A stretch of 39,092 nucleotides of DNA from Prevotella sp. (GTDB taxonomy: Bacteria; Bacteroidota; Bacteroidia; Bacteroidales; Bacteroidaceae). Where the stretch lies: NCBI GenBank assembly GCA_022773395.1, contig JALFBL010000040.1:1-39092 (forward strand), in the 5' to 3' direction. Positions 15,837-23,452 of this stretch are shown in pieces. The notes beneath the pieces were generated by a model. It was not told where the DNA came from, did not search any database, and saw only the letters and a list, made by a program, of their open reading frames with translations. A program made the translations under genes and the position numbers. The stretch's first letter is position 1; each line of letters starts with the position of its first letter.

Positions 15837-16469
15837 ATGGAAAAGTTGAAATCATCTATAACGAACATGGTGCTAGTGTTGGTGGGGGTCGCTTTTATCA
15901 CAGGAAGCATCCTTGCCTATGTCAACCACGTGACAGAAACTCCTATCGCCTTGCAGAAGGAGAAGGCACTTGCTGATGGTATTCAGTCAGTGATGGGAGG
16001 AGGAAATATTGTTGTGGCTCAAATAGACACAGTAAGGCAAAACGATGAAAAAGGTAAGGAGTTGACATACGTCATCTACCAAGCTCAAGATTCTCAGAAA
16101 AAAGATTTGGGGACAGCCGTTGAAAGTACAGTAAGTGCTTTTGGAGGCGACTTGAAAGTTTTGGTAGGCTTCAATCACCAAGGAGACATCTTAGGTTATA
16201 CCATTCTCGAACATGCCGAGACTCCGGGATTGGGCGCAAAAGCAGACAAGTGGTTTCAGAAAGAAGGAAAGGGAAACGTCATTGGCAAGAATCCACAAAA
16301 AGCATTGACTGTGAAAAAAGACGGTGGCGAAATAGATGCAATTACTGCATCAACCATCACAAGCCGCGCTTTTTTGCTTGCCGTGAATAATGCATACAAA
16401 GCATACATGACAACCCCGGTAGACGGAGAATCTGGAGCATCTAAAAAAGGAAAAGGAGGTAAAAAATGA
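15837..16469 (+). CDS. rnfG: Rnf electron transport complex subunit G
   Basis: RnfG is the periplasm-facing flavoprotein subunit, anchored by one N-terminal helix (MVLVLVGVAFITGSILAYV). The FMN-binding domain has GYTILEHAETPGLGAKAD and the flavinylation motif DAITASTITSRAF with acceptor Thr173. Length is 210 residues, normal for the family. The last residues, KKGKGGKK, are encoded by the Shine-Dalgarno site of rnfE, which overlaps by 4 nt. No apbE gene, needed to attach the flavin, is in the window, so it must lie elsewhere. Confidence 0.95.
   Translation: MEKLKSSITNMVLVLVGVAFITGSILAYVNHVTETPIALQKEKALADGIQSVMGGGNIVVAQIDTVRQNDEKGKELTYVIYQAQDSQKKDLGTAVESTVSAFGGDLKVLVGFNHQGDILGYTILEHAETPGLGAKADKWFQKEGKGNVIGKNPQKALTVKKDGGEIDAITASTITSRAFLLAVNNAYKAYMTTPVDGESGASKKGKGGKK
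16453..16460 (+). promoter_or_regulatory. Full-consensus Shine-Dalgarno site for rnfE inside rnfG
   Basis: AAGGAGGT sits 5 nt before the rnfE ATG at 16466 and codes for part of the RnfG C-terminal tail. Confidence 0.78.
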
Positions 16470-17050
16470 ATTGTCTGAAAATAGTTCTCAATGGTATCGT
16501 TAAAGAAAATCCAACATTTGTATTGATGCTGGGAATGTGCCCCACTTTGGCAACAACAACCAGTGCCATCAACGGCATGTCAATGGGATTGGCCACTATG
16601 TTTGTGCTGATTTGCTCAAATCTGGTCATTTCCTTAATAAAAAAAATGACTCCCGACATGGTGCGGATTCCTGTCTTCGTGGTGGTCATCGCATCGTTTG
16701 TTACCATTTTGCAAATGCTTTTACAAGCCTACGCTCCAGGCATCAATGCATCTTTAGGGTTGTTCATCCCTTTGATTGTGGTCAATTGCATCATCCTTGG
16801 CCGTGCTGAAGCCTTTGCTTGTAAAAACGGTCCAGTTGCCAGTTTGATGGACGGTGTGGGAATTGGACTTGGCTTTACATTAGGACTCACCACTCTCGGT
16901 CTTGTCCGTGAGATTCTGGGTGCAGGAAGCGCTTTCGGCATCACATTGGTTCCAGAGACATACAATATGCTTTTGTTCATATTACCTCCGGGAGCATTCG
17001 TTACGCTTGGTTTTCTGGTAGCCATCATCAATCAAATTAAAAAGGCGTAA
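16466..17050 (+). CDS. rnfE: Rnf electron transport complex subunit E
   Basis: RnfE is a 194-residue integral membrane subunit related to NqrD, with about six helices. Typical family segments are visible: GIVKENPTFVLMLGMCPTLA near the N-terminus, IPLIVVNCIILGRAEAFACKNG in the middle, and GFTLGLTTLGLVREILGAGS. RnfA and RnfE are pseudo-symmetric subunits; the family is reported to hold a [2Fe-2S] cluster between them, and CPT and NCIILGRAEAFAC supply conserved cysteines here. It overlaps rnfG by 4 nt and precedes rnfA by 39 nt. Confidence 0.96.
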   Translation: MNCLKIVLNGIVKENPTFVLMLGMCPTLATTTSAINGMSMGLATMFVLICSNLVISLIKKMTPDMVRIPVFVVVIASFVTILQMLLQAYAPGINASLGLFIPLIVVNCIILGRAEAFACKNGPVASLMDGVGIGLGFTLGLTTLGLVREILGAGSAFGITLVPETYNMLLFILPPGAFVTLGFLVAIINQIKKA

Positions 17051-17089
17051 CATCGAAGAAATAAACAATCTATTCAAGAATACGAAATT

Positions 17090-17692
17090 ATGGAGTACAT
17101 ACTTATATTCATATCAGCCATTTTTGTCAACAACATCGTGTTGTCGCAATTCCTAGGCATTTGCCCTTTCTTAGGCGTCTCTCAGAAAATCAACACGTCT
17201 TTGGGCATGTCTGCGGCTGTAGCCTTCGTGATGACACTGGCCACCATTGTGACATACCTTGTACAATACTACATACTAAATCCGCTGGGCATCCAATATC
17301 TCCAAACCATTGCGTTCATATTGGTGATTGCGGCACTTGTTCAGATGGTAGAAATCATACTGAAAAAAGTTTCTCCGGCTCTTTATCAAGCCTTGGGAAT
17401 CTTCTTGCCGCTGATTACTACCAATTGTGCTGTACTTGGAGTGGCCATTCTCGTCATTCAGAAAGACTATTCCTTGGTACAGAGCATCGTGTATGCATTT
17501 TCAACGGCATTGGGATTTGGATTGGCATTGGTTGTCTTTGCCGGAATCCGCGAACAATTGGCAATGATGGAAATTCCGAAAGGAATGAGAGGCATGGCCA
17601 TCGTATTGGTAACGGCAGGATTGCTCAGTCTTGCCTTCTTAGGCTTTTCTGGGGTAGATGGAGGGTTGAAAACCTTGTTCGGTTTGGGATGA
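17090..17692 (+). CDS. rnfA: Rnf electron transport complex subunit A
   Basis: RnfA is the NqrE-like membrane subunit, 200 residues with about six helices. Its opening YILIFISAIFVNNIVLSQFLGICPFLGVS is diagnostic, and the second conserved cysteine lies in FLPLITTNCAVLGVAIL. It pairs with RnfE in the membrane core. It is the last rnf gene; galE begins 82 nt downstream without a recognisable terminator or promoter between them. Confidence 0.97.
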   Translation: MEYILIFISAIFVNNIVLSQFLGICPFLGVSQKINTSLGMSAAVAFVMTLATIVTYLVQYYILNPLGIQYLQTIAFILVIAALVQMVEIILKKVSPALYQALGIFLPLITTNCAVLGVAILVIQKDYSLVQSIVYAFSTALGFGLALVVFAGIREQLAMMEIPKGMRGMAIVLVTAGLLSLAFLGFSGVDGGLKTLFGLG

Positions 17693-17774
17693 AGTGTACA
17701 ATGGTTCAAGGAAATTTCGTATTCTTCAACGACAGTCAGCAGATCCTTATTGAAATACACAAAAAGTAAATAAT

Positions 17775-18815
17775 ATGAAACAGACAATTTTAGTGACGGG
17801 AGGTACAGGATTTATCGGAAGTCACACTACAGTGGAATTGCAGCAAGCCGGATACCAAGTGGTTATCATAGACAATCTTTCCAATTCCAAAATAGAAGTA
17901 CTCGATGGTATTGAGCAAATTACGGGTGTCCGTCCTGCGTTCGAGCAGGTGGATTGCTGTGACATGCCTGCCTTAGCATCGGTTTTTGCAAAATATCCCA
18001 ATATTCAGGGAATCATACATTTTGCAGCATCAAAGGCTGTTGGAGAAAGCGTTGAAAAGCCATTGATGTATTACAGAAACAACATTACCTCCCTGCTTAA
18101 TCTATTGGAATTAATGCCCAAATATCAGGTAAAGGGCATCATTTTCTCATCAAGTTGTACCGTTTATGGGCAACCTTCCAAAGAGAACCTTCCTGTAACT
18201 GAGCAAGCCCCTATACAGAAGGCCTTGAGTCCTTATGGGAATACAAAACAGATTAACGAGGAAATCATTCAAGACTACATCCATAGCGGTGCTTCCATCA
18301 AAGCCATCATTCTCCGCTATTTCAATCCCATTGGTGCACACCCGTCGGCTCTGATTGGCGAATTGCCCAACGGTGTTCCTATGAATTTGATTCCTTTCGT
18401 CACTCAAACTGCTATCGGAATCCGTAAGCAGTTGAAGATTTTCGGAAACGACTACAACACAAAGGATGGAACATGTATTCGCGACTATATCTATGTTGTA
18501 GATCTGGCGAAAGCCCATGTCAAGGCCATGGAACGCATTCTCGATAAACCAGAAACCGATGCTGTAGAAGTTTTCAATGTTGGAACAGGGACAGGCATTA
18601 CGACATTAGAGGTGGTGGAAGAATTTGAAAAAGCCACAGGCGTTAAAGTGAATTGGACGTATGCACCTCGCCGTGAGGGAGATATTGAAAAAGTTTGGGG
18701 CAATGTGGACAAGGCCAATCAGGTTCTTGGATGGAGAGCAGATGCAAATCTTGAAGACGTGTTGCGCTCCGCATGGAAATGGCAGCAGAAACTCCGCGTA
18801 GACGGTATTCAGTAG
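17775..18815 (+). CDS. galE: UDP-glucose 4-epimerase GalE
   Basis: This 346-residue short-chain dehydrogenase-type epimerase interconverts UDP-glucose and UDP-galactose using bound NAD. The NAD-binding loop is TGGTGFIGSH (residues 8-17), the catalytic serine/threonine region is SSSCTVYG (125-132), and the Tyr-x3-Lys pair is Tyr154/Lys158 in YGNTK. The substrate-binding region has RYFNPIGAHPSALIGE and TRDYIYV-like CIRDYIYVVDLAKAH. It supplies UDP-galactose for surface glycans. It lies directly after rnfA and may be read from the rnf promoter; a terminator-like hairpin follows at 18848-18896. Confidence 0.96.
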   Translation: MKQTILVTGGTGFIGSHTTVELQQAGYQVVIIDNLSNSKIEVLDGIEQITGVRPAFEQVDCCDMPALASVFAKYPNIQGIIHFAASKAVGESVEKPLMYYRNNITSLLNLLELMPKYQVKGIIFSSSCTVYGQPSKENLPVTEQAPIQKALSPYGNTKQINEEIIQDYIHSGASIKAIILRYFNPIGAHPSALIGELPNGVPMNLIPFVTQTAIGIRKQLKIFGNDYNTKDGTCIRDYIYVVDLAKAHVKAMERILDKPETDAVEVFNVGTGTGITTLEVVEEFEKATGVKVNWTYAPRREGDIEKVWGNVDKANQVLGWRADANLEDVLRSAWKWQQKLRVDGIQ

Positions 18816-18847
18816 ATTCCTGTATCAATCATTCTGTACATAACAAT

Positions 18848-18896
18848 TCCCCTATTGTGTATTCTATACAGTGTTTGCCCAATTTGGGGATTTTTT
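18848..18896 (+). terminator. Probable terminator after galE (and the rnf operon)
   Basis: CCCC-ATTG and CAAT-GGGG arms (18849-18857 and about 18880-18889, with a small bulge) are followed directly by a TTTTTT run at 18891-18896. Position and T-run fit an intrinsic terminator. Confidence 0.55.
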
Positions 18897-18943
18897 CTTC
18901 TATTCTAAAAAATATAAGGGCGTAAATTCAATAAGCAAGTGCA

Positions 18944-19809
18944 ATGCAACGAATAAGAACAAGAAAGCAGGGATATGGGGGCGTGCACTATCATCAGAAT
19001 GCGAACAAATCCTATTCCACAAATACGCTCAAGGGATTTCTGGGCTACGACCATAGTTCTGGTTCTTCCTTTCTCAACGGGAAAACGGCGAACCAATACA
19101 CGAAACCTCTGCAACGGCATCTGTCTCCAACAAAGATGCAAATCTTCCCATCGTGTGGCTGAACCGCAGTCTGGACGAGAGAAGTGCGAACGACTGGTTC
19201 TTTGTTCCGGATTTGGGTGCGCGTGTGATGCTGGATGCCCGTTAGACGACAGAACCCCATTATTCCTATTCCTGAAATCCCATGCCGTGGATATCTGTCA
19301 GTCAGATTCCCGTCTTTACGGATTACATCTATTTGCGACAGGGACTGGGCTATATAGATCGTTCACGGTCGCACAGTGTTTCGGGCAACATTAACTACAA
19401 GCATGTGACCAAGGGAATTTTCGGAATGGCCATGACAGGATAGGCTACCATGCGCGACAACATTCTTTACGAGGCCAAGCTATGAAAACGGCTTCTACAT
19501 GAACCGTTCCACAGACCAACGGGGACATTCCGACAATCTGTTTCTGTCGGCACAGCTCACAAAGTCGTTCCGATGATGGAAGTGCAATGCGCATTTGGAA
19601 GGATCGGGACATATCTTTAACCGTCAGATGCTTTTGGGCAGCCGTATCGTTTCTTTCCGAATGAAAACACTCCATATAGAAGCGGGACTGTCCATACACA
19701 ACCTTTGGAGTGGTTTTCTATAGACTATTCTTCCAGATACGGTTCGTCACAGCAAGTCAACCGTTTGCGCCTCAGGGAAATTCTTTTCTATGTCGCTTCC
19801 GGAATATAA
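18944..19809 (+). pseudogene. Degraded TonB-dependent receptor / outer-membrane barrel gene fragment
   Basis: Barrel-like protein sequence can be followed across this region only by switching frames. Segment one reads YGGVHYHQNANKSYSTNT and LKGFLGYDHSSGSSFLNG. From 19102 another frame gives VSNKDANLPIVWLNRSLDE and NDWFFVPDLGARVMLDAR. After two stops it continues FTDYIYLRQGLGYIDRSRS and SGNINYKHVTKGIFGMAMTG. From 19481 a third segment gives ENGFYMNRSTDQRGHSDNLF, and from 19699 EWFSIDYSSRYGSSQQVNRL. Alternating aromatic and polar strands like these are typical of the C-terminal barrel of Bacteroidota TonB receptors. In-frame stops lie at 19243, 19273, 19441 and 19574, and frameshifts near 19100, 19481 and 19697. 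The signal peptide and plug are absent, so this is a dead remnant. The family name is inferred from pattern only. Confidence 0.7.
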
Positions 19810-19859
19810 GACAAAGGCTGGGAGTGGGGAACAGGGCTCCCTTTCGTATCAAGAGTGTT

Positions 19860-20696
19860 TTATTCCTCTTCCCCTCCAATGCATAACTTGCGCAAATCGT
19901 AGTAACTTCCATTGTATAGGTTGAAGTCCACATGGCCTTTGATGCCTGGGAGTTTTCCTGCATCGGTGTGCTGCCAGAATTTCCATTTTCCTTTATATTC
20001 AACCTTGTCCACATAGTAGTGGGCTATCCAATAGGGATAGTCGTCGAACACAGGAGTGTTCAGGTATTTTTGCTTGAATTTATAATAGGTGTAGATGATG
20101 GGTTTAACGTGGTACTTGTCTTCTACCACATGAAGCCATGCCAATATTTCCTGCTGGAAATCTTCTGTTGACATCTGGGCAGGTTTATATTCCACATCAA
20201 GTACGGGGGGCAAGTCGCCCTCCAGCAAATGAACCTTGCTAAGAAAAAAGGCGGCCTGGGCACGTGCGGAAGACTTATTGCTCCAGAAATGGTAGGCACC
20301 TCTGATAAATCCGTAGTCGCGTGCGTTACGGAAATTTTCCTTGAAGTTTGTATCCAATCTTGAGGAGCCTTCGGTTGCCTTGATCATAATAAAGCGCACT
20401 GGACATTTCTCTATCATGGCTGTTTTCAACAGTTCCCAGTCGATGTCTCCTTGATAATGGCTTACGTCTATGCCTCTTATTTCGTAACCGTCCGGATATT
20501 TGGCATCGCCGTAGATGGCTCTCCACCTGAACCCATAGGGGCCTACAAAGAAATAATAAAACAAACAAACATAGAGACCGATAATGGACAATCCACCCAC
20601 CCACCATGCCCATTTGGGATAACGGTGCAGCGCGCCTTTCTTGGACGATCGACACTTGGCGCTTCGATGTGGATACGTTTTTTTTCTTGTAGGCAT
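19860..20696 (-). CDS. Membrane-anchored glycoside hydrolase family 25 muramidase
   Basis: This 278-residue GH25 lysozyme cleaves the beta-1,4 bond between N-acetylmuramic acid and N-acetylglucosamine in peptidoglycan. A basic N-terminus and one membrane helix (about residues 30-51) anchor it, with the catalytic domain outside the cytoplasm. The domain begins RGIDVSHYQGDIDWELLK with conserved Asp77, continues IMIKATEGSS and GAYHFW, and has the catalytic DVE motif at residues 167-169 (Glu169 the likely acid). The end of the domain, YYVDKVEYKGKWKFWQHTD, is also typical. It lies 59 nt downstream of the PPi-PFK gene on the same strand, with a hairpin between them. Confidence 0.9.
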   Translation of the reverse strand: MPTRKKTYPHRSAKCRSSKKGALHRYPKWAWWVGGLSIIGLYVCLFYYFFVGPYGFRWRAIYGDAKYPDGYEIRGIDVSHYQGDIDWELLKTAMIEKCPVRFIMIKATEGSSRLDTNFKENFRNARDYGFIRGAYHFWSNKSSARAQAAFFLSKVHLLEGDLPPVLDVEYKPAQMSTEDFQQEILAWLHVVEDKYHVKPIIYTYYKFKQKYLNTPVFDDYPYWIAHYYVDKVEYKGKWKFWQHTDAGKLPGIKGHVDFNLYNGSYYDLRKLCIGGEEE

Positions 20697-20715
20697 CGTT
20701 TTTTAGTGGAAGGCA

Positions 20716-20735
20716 TGCCTGCTGTCTGGCAGGCA
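20716..20735 (-). repeat. Perfect 7-bp stem hairpin between pfp and the GH25 gene
   Basis: TGCCTGC and GCAGGCA flank a 6-nt loop. No T-run follows on the minus strand, so it is more likely an mRNA processing or attenuating structure than an intrinsic terminator. Confidence 0.45.
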
Positions 20736-20755
20736 CACCCTGATTATATTCTATT

Positions 20756-22396
20756 TCATCCTTTTTCCAAGGCAAGTGTCTTGGTGGGTTGGTCGCAAAT
20801 ATTATCTGGCCCCCAGTATTGTATGGGACCTGGATAGATAAAGCATGTTTCGCGTGCCCATTTGTCACGAAGTGCCACGAATGCCTTGAACGGTTTTCCA
20901 TTTAAATCTACAAGTGCTTTACGGATAACGGGTTTCATCTCACCGTTACGACGTTCCATGTTTAGCATCATGGTGATGGGAACACCTCCGGCGAGCCATT
21001 TCTCTCTTGGGGCTGTGGTATTCTTGACAATGGCCATATATCCCGTTTTCCCGTTGGCAATGAGTTGGGCTGCACTTGCTCCCAGCGCGTAGCAGTAGTC
21101 GGCATCAAAGTTGGAAGGTACGGCACAGCGTCCTTCATAACCGAAGAAATGGTGCTGAGCCGCAAATTTTCCCGTATATTTACCTTCTTTTTTCCATTGC
21201 GCAAGTTTGGCATCGCACATATCAGAGAGCAGTTCCTCGGTTTCTATGAGTGAAACCTGCACGTTTCCGTGTGGGTCACGTTCGAGCGACAACTGGTGGG
21301 CTACTCCTTCTGGCAGCGTTCTGAACATGGCCGCATTTTCTTCCGAGAGATGAGAGAGGATGTAGTCACGTTGAGCCTCTATGTCGAGATTGATGTATTC
21401 TTCTCCATGGACAGCCAACAAATCGTCCAATTCGTCAATCAATCGTCCCAGCGCCGGAATAAATTCAATCAATCCTTCGGGAATGATGATGGCTCCGAAA
21501 TTGTTTCCGTGGGCAGCGCGTTCGGCAATGACGGTGCACAATTGCTCCACAATGTCGTTCAATGTCATGTCTTTTTTCTCTATTTCCTCAGAAATAAGAC
21601 AGATGTTAGGCTGGCATTGCAATGCACATTCTAAGGCGATATGGCTTGCGGAACGTCCCATCACCTTGATAAAATGCCAATATTTGCGTGCCGAATTACA
21701 ATCGCGCTCTATATTTCCAATCAGTTCATTGTACGTTTTTGTCGCAGTATCAAAACCAAAGGAAGTTTCAATCTGGTCGTTTTTAAGGTCACCATCGATT
21801 GTCTTCGGACAGCCGATGACCTGTACACCATAATTTTTGGCGGCATAATATTCAGCCAAGACACAAGCATTGGTATTGGAGTCGTCTCCTCCTACAATAA
21901 CAATCGCATTGATATCCAAGTGGCGAATGATTTCAATACCTTTCTCGAACTGTTCTTCTTTTTCCAATTTGGTTCTTCCTGAGCCAATCATATCGAAGCC
22001 ACCCGTGTTGCGGTAGTCGTCAATGAAATCGGCAGTAATTTCAATGTAGTTGTGTGCTACCAATCCTTCAGGCCCCATTAGAAAACCATACAGGCGGTTT
22101 TGGGGATTGAGTTTCTTGATTGTGTCGAAAAGTCCGGTAATCACATTGTGACCTCCCGGAGCTTGTCCTCCACTCAGAATGACACCCACATTCATTTTTG
22201 CTTGATTCTCTCTATCGCTCTCTTCAAATTTGATGAGCGGCATTCCATAAGTGTTGGGGAAAAGTTTCTTGATTTCCTCCTGGTTATCCACGCTCTGAGT
22301 GGCAGAGCCTTCTTTTACCTTAACATAACCTTGCAAAGCCTTTGGTAACTTTGGTTGGTAAGCAGCACGCGCTTGCTGCAATGCACTTTTTTCCAT
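20756..22396 (-). CDS. pfp: Pyrophosphate--fructose 6-phosphate 1-phosphotransferase (PPi-PFK)
   Basis: This 546-residue phosphofructokinase is of the long PPi-dependent clade. It converts fructose 6-phosphate to fructose 1,6-bisphosphate using pyrophosphate, reversibly, in the cytoplasm. The phosphate loop is GVILSGGQAPGGHNV. GGDDSNT at residues 169-175 has Asp where ATP-dependent enzymes have Gly, the accepted mark of PPi use. PKTIDGDL (197-204) holds the catalytic Asp, and MGRSASHIALECAL binds the substrate. Bacteroidota often rely on this enzyme. It is divergent from the small-protein/acyltransferase operon; TAATTTTG at 22473-22480 could be its -7 box but lacks a good -33 partner. Confidence 0.94.
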   Translation of the reverse strand: MEKSALQQARAAYQPKLPKALQGYVKVKEGSATQSVDNQEEIKKLFPNTYGMPLIKFEESDRENQAKMNVGVILSGGQAPGGHNVITGLFDTIKKLNPQNRLYGFLMGPEGLVAHNYIEITADFIDDYRNTGGFDMIGSGRTKLEKEEQFEKGIEIIRHLDINAIVIVGGDDSNTNACVLAEYYAAKNYGVQVIGCPKTIDGDLKNDQIETSFGFDTATKTYNELIGNIERDCNSARKYWHFIKVMGRSASHIALECALQCQPNICLISEEIEKKDMTLNDIVEQLCTVIAERAAHGNNFGAIIIPEGLIEFIPALGRLIDELDDLLAVHGEEYINLDIEAQRDYILSHLSEENAAMFRTLPEGVAHQLSLERDPHGNVQVSLIETEELLSDMCDAKLAQWKKEGKYTGKFAAQHHFFGYEGRCAVPSNFDADYCYALGASAAQLIANGKTGYMAIVKNTTAPREKWLAGGVPITMMLNMERRNGEMKPVIRKALVDLNGKPFKAFVALRDKWARETCFIYPGPIQYWGPDNICDQPTKTLALEKG

Positions 22397-22472
22397 ATTA
22401 CTAATATCTATTTGTGAGAAAATGAATCTCCTAATGTCGCATCATATACGGACAATATTCTTTTTACCACGG

Positions 22473-22480
22473 CAAAATTA
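22473..22480 (-). promoter_or_regulatory. Possible -7 box for pfp
   Basis: On the reverse strand TAATTTTG fits the -7 consensus. The nearest TTTG upstream is only 12 nt away, too close for a standard promoter, so this is tentative. The predicted leader is about 70 nt. Confidence 0.35.
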
Positions 22481-22552
22481 ATATTTTTATCACAAAATGA
22501 GTAGTAATTTGCATCAAAATGAAGAAAAAACATTTTTTTTTCATACAAATGG

Positions 22553-22582
22553 CTTGTGTTTCACAGATAATATTTATATTTG
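22553..22582 (+). promoter_or_regulatory. Probable promoter for the small protein-acyltransferase-amidase operon
   Basis: CTTG (22553-22556), 18 nt, then TATATTTG (22575-22582), a near match to the Bacteroidota consensus. The ATG at 22621 lies about 34 nt after the predicted start. Confidence 0.55.
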
Positions 22583-22620
22583 CCATGTAAATGTGACAAA
22601 AATGAAAGGACATTAATTAT

Positions 22621-22893
22621 ATGGCTAACAAAAGAGAACTTAAAAAAACAATCAATTGTGTTTGCGGTGAACTTTTTGCAGAGTGCATCGCAGTGTCGTT
22701 GTATGGGGAAAATCCCAACATGGAAAACATGAATGCGCTATTGTCATCCATTGCCAGAATTCAGAATGATTATATTTGTAGAATATCCCATCCAGAACCT
22801 GGACTTCCGCAAAAAAAATTCTTCAAACATTTGAGTGCCAGTTTTAACGAGCAGGTTTCAGAGGTGTTTGACCATATTGGCAATGTGCACTGA
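22621..22893 (+). CDS. Small protein of unknown function (90 residues)
   Basis: This soluble, mostly helical small protein has no signal peptide. It begins MANKRELKKTINCVCGELFA, has CVCGELFAEC with three cysteines close together, then a helical middle, and ends in a helix reading NEQVSEVFDHIGNVH. I do not recognise the family. A promoter lies upstream and the acyltransferase ATG follows its stop codon by 1 nt, so it is the first gene of a tight three-gene operon with a lipid acyltransferase and a lipoprotein amidase. The cysteines could bind a metal, but two of them are followed by helix-like sequence and this is speculative. Confidence 0.7.
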   Translation: MANKRELKKTINCVCGELFAECIAVSLYGENPNMENMNALLSSIARIQNDYICRISHPEPGLPQKKFFKHLSASFNEQVSEVFDHIGNVH

Positions 22894-22894
22894 T

Positions 22895-23452
22895 ATGATG
22901 AAAAAGATCTGTCAATGGATATTGTATAAATGTATGGGATGGACAACTGAAGTGACCGTACAACATCCCGACAAGTTTATTTTATGCCTTGCTCCGCACA
23001 CAAGCAATTGGGACTTTTTTATCGGACAACTTTATATGCGTTCTGAAGGTATGCGTATCAACTTTATGATGAAAAAAGAGTGGTTTAAAGGCCCTTTGGG
23101 AAAATTGTTCAGACGGATGGGAGGAATTCCAGTTTGGCGTTCCAGGCATACCTGTATGACAGACAATCTGGCAGCGGTAGCTGAAAACGAAAAAACATTC
23201 CGCCTCTGTATAACTCCGGAAGGAACCCGTTCTTTGAATCCCGAGTGGAAAAAGGGATTTTACTATATTGCGTTGAAAGCCAAGATACCCATACTCCTTT
23301 ATGGTGTGGACTACCGGAAAAAACATATCCAATGCACGCGCATGTTGACTCCTACGGGCGATATTAAAAAGGACATGAAAGAAATCAAGTTGTATTATAA
23401 GGATTTTGTTGGGAAACATCCTGAATTGTTTACGATTGGAGAGATGGATTGA
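22895..23452 (+). CDS. PlsC-like acyltransferase (1-acylglycerol-3-phosphate acyltransferase family)
   Basis: This 185-residue acyltransferase has the catalytic HX4D motif as APHTSNWDFF (His35, Asp40) and the substrate-binding motif TPEGTRS (EGTRS at 109-113). Family members transfer an acyl chain to lysophospholipid or another membrane lipid at the cytoplasmic face. The form is shorter than classic PlsC and matches the small bacterial lysophospholipid acyltransferase subgroup. The frame is open upstream to 22835, but that part overlaps the preceding gene in another frame; the ATG at 22895 (or 22898) just after its TGA is the sensible start. Its own stop overlaps the next gene's ATG (TGATG). 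Confidence 0.87.
   Translation: MMKKICQWILYKCMGWTTEVTVQHPDKFILCLAPHTSNWDFFIGQLYMRSEGMRINFMMKKEWFKGPLGKLFRRMGGIPVWRSRHTCMTDNLAAVAENEKTFRLCITPEGTRSLNPEWKKGFYYIALKAKIPILLYGVDYRKKHIQCTRMLTPTGDIKKDMKEIKLYYKDFVGKHPELFTIGEMD

Noticed and set aside
18944..19809. Stop-codon readthrough or an alternative genetic code for the barrel fragment
   Set aside because: At least three frameshifts accompany the stops, both TAG and TGA are involved, and neighbouring genes use normal stops, so decay is the simpler explanation.
22835..22894. Upstream extension of the acyltransferase reading frame
   Set aside because: These 20 codons lie inside the preceding small gene in another frame and do not resemble the family N-terminus; the ATG at 22895 follows that gene's stop.
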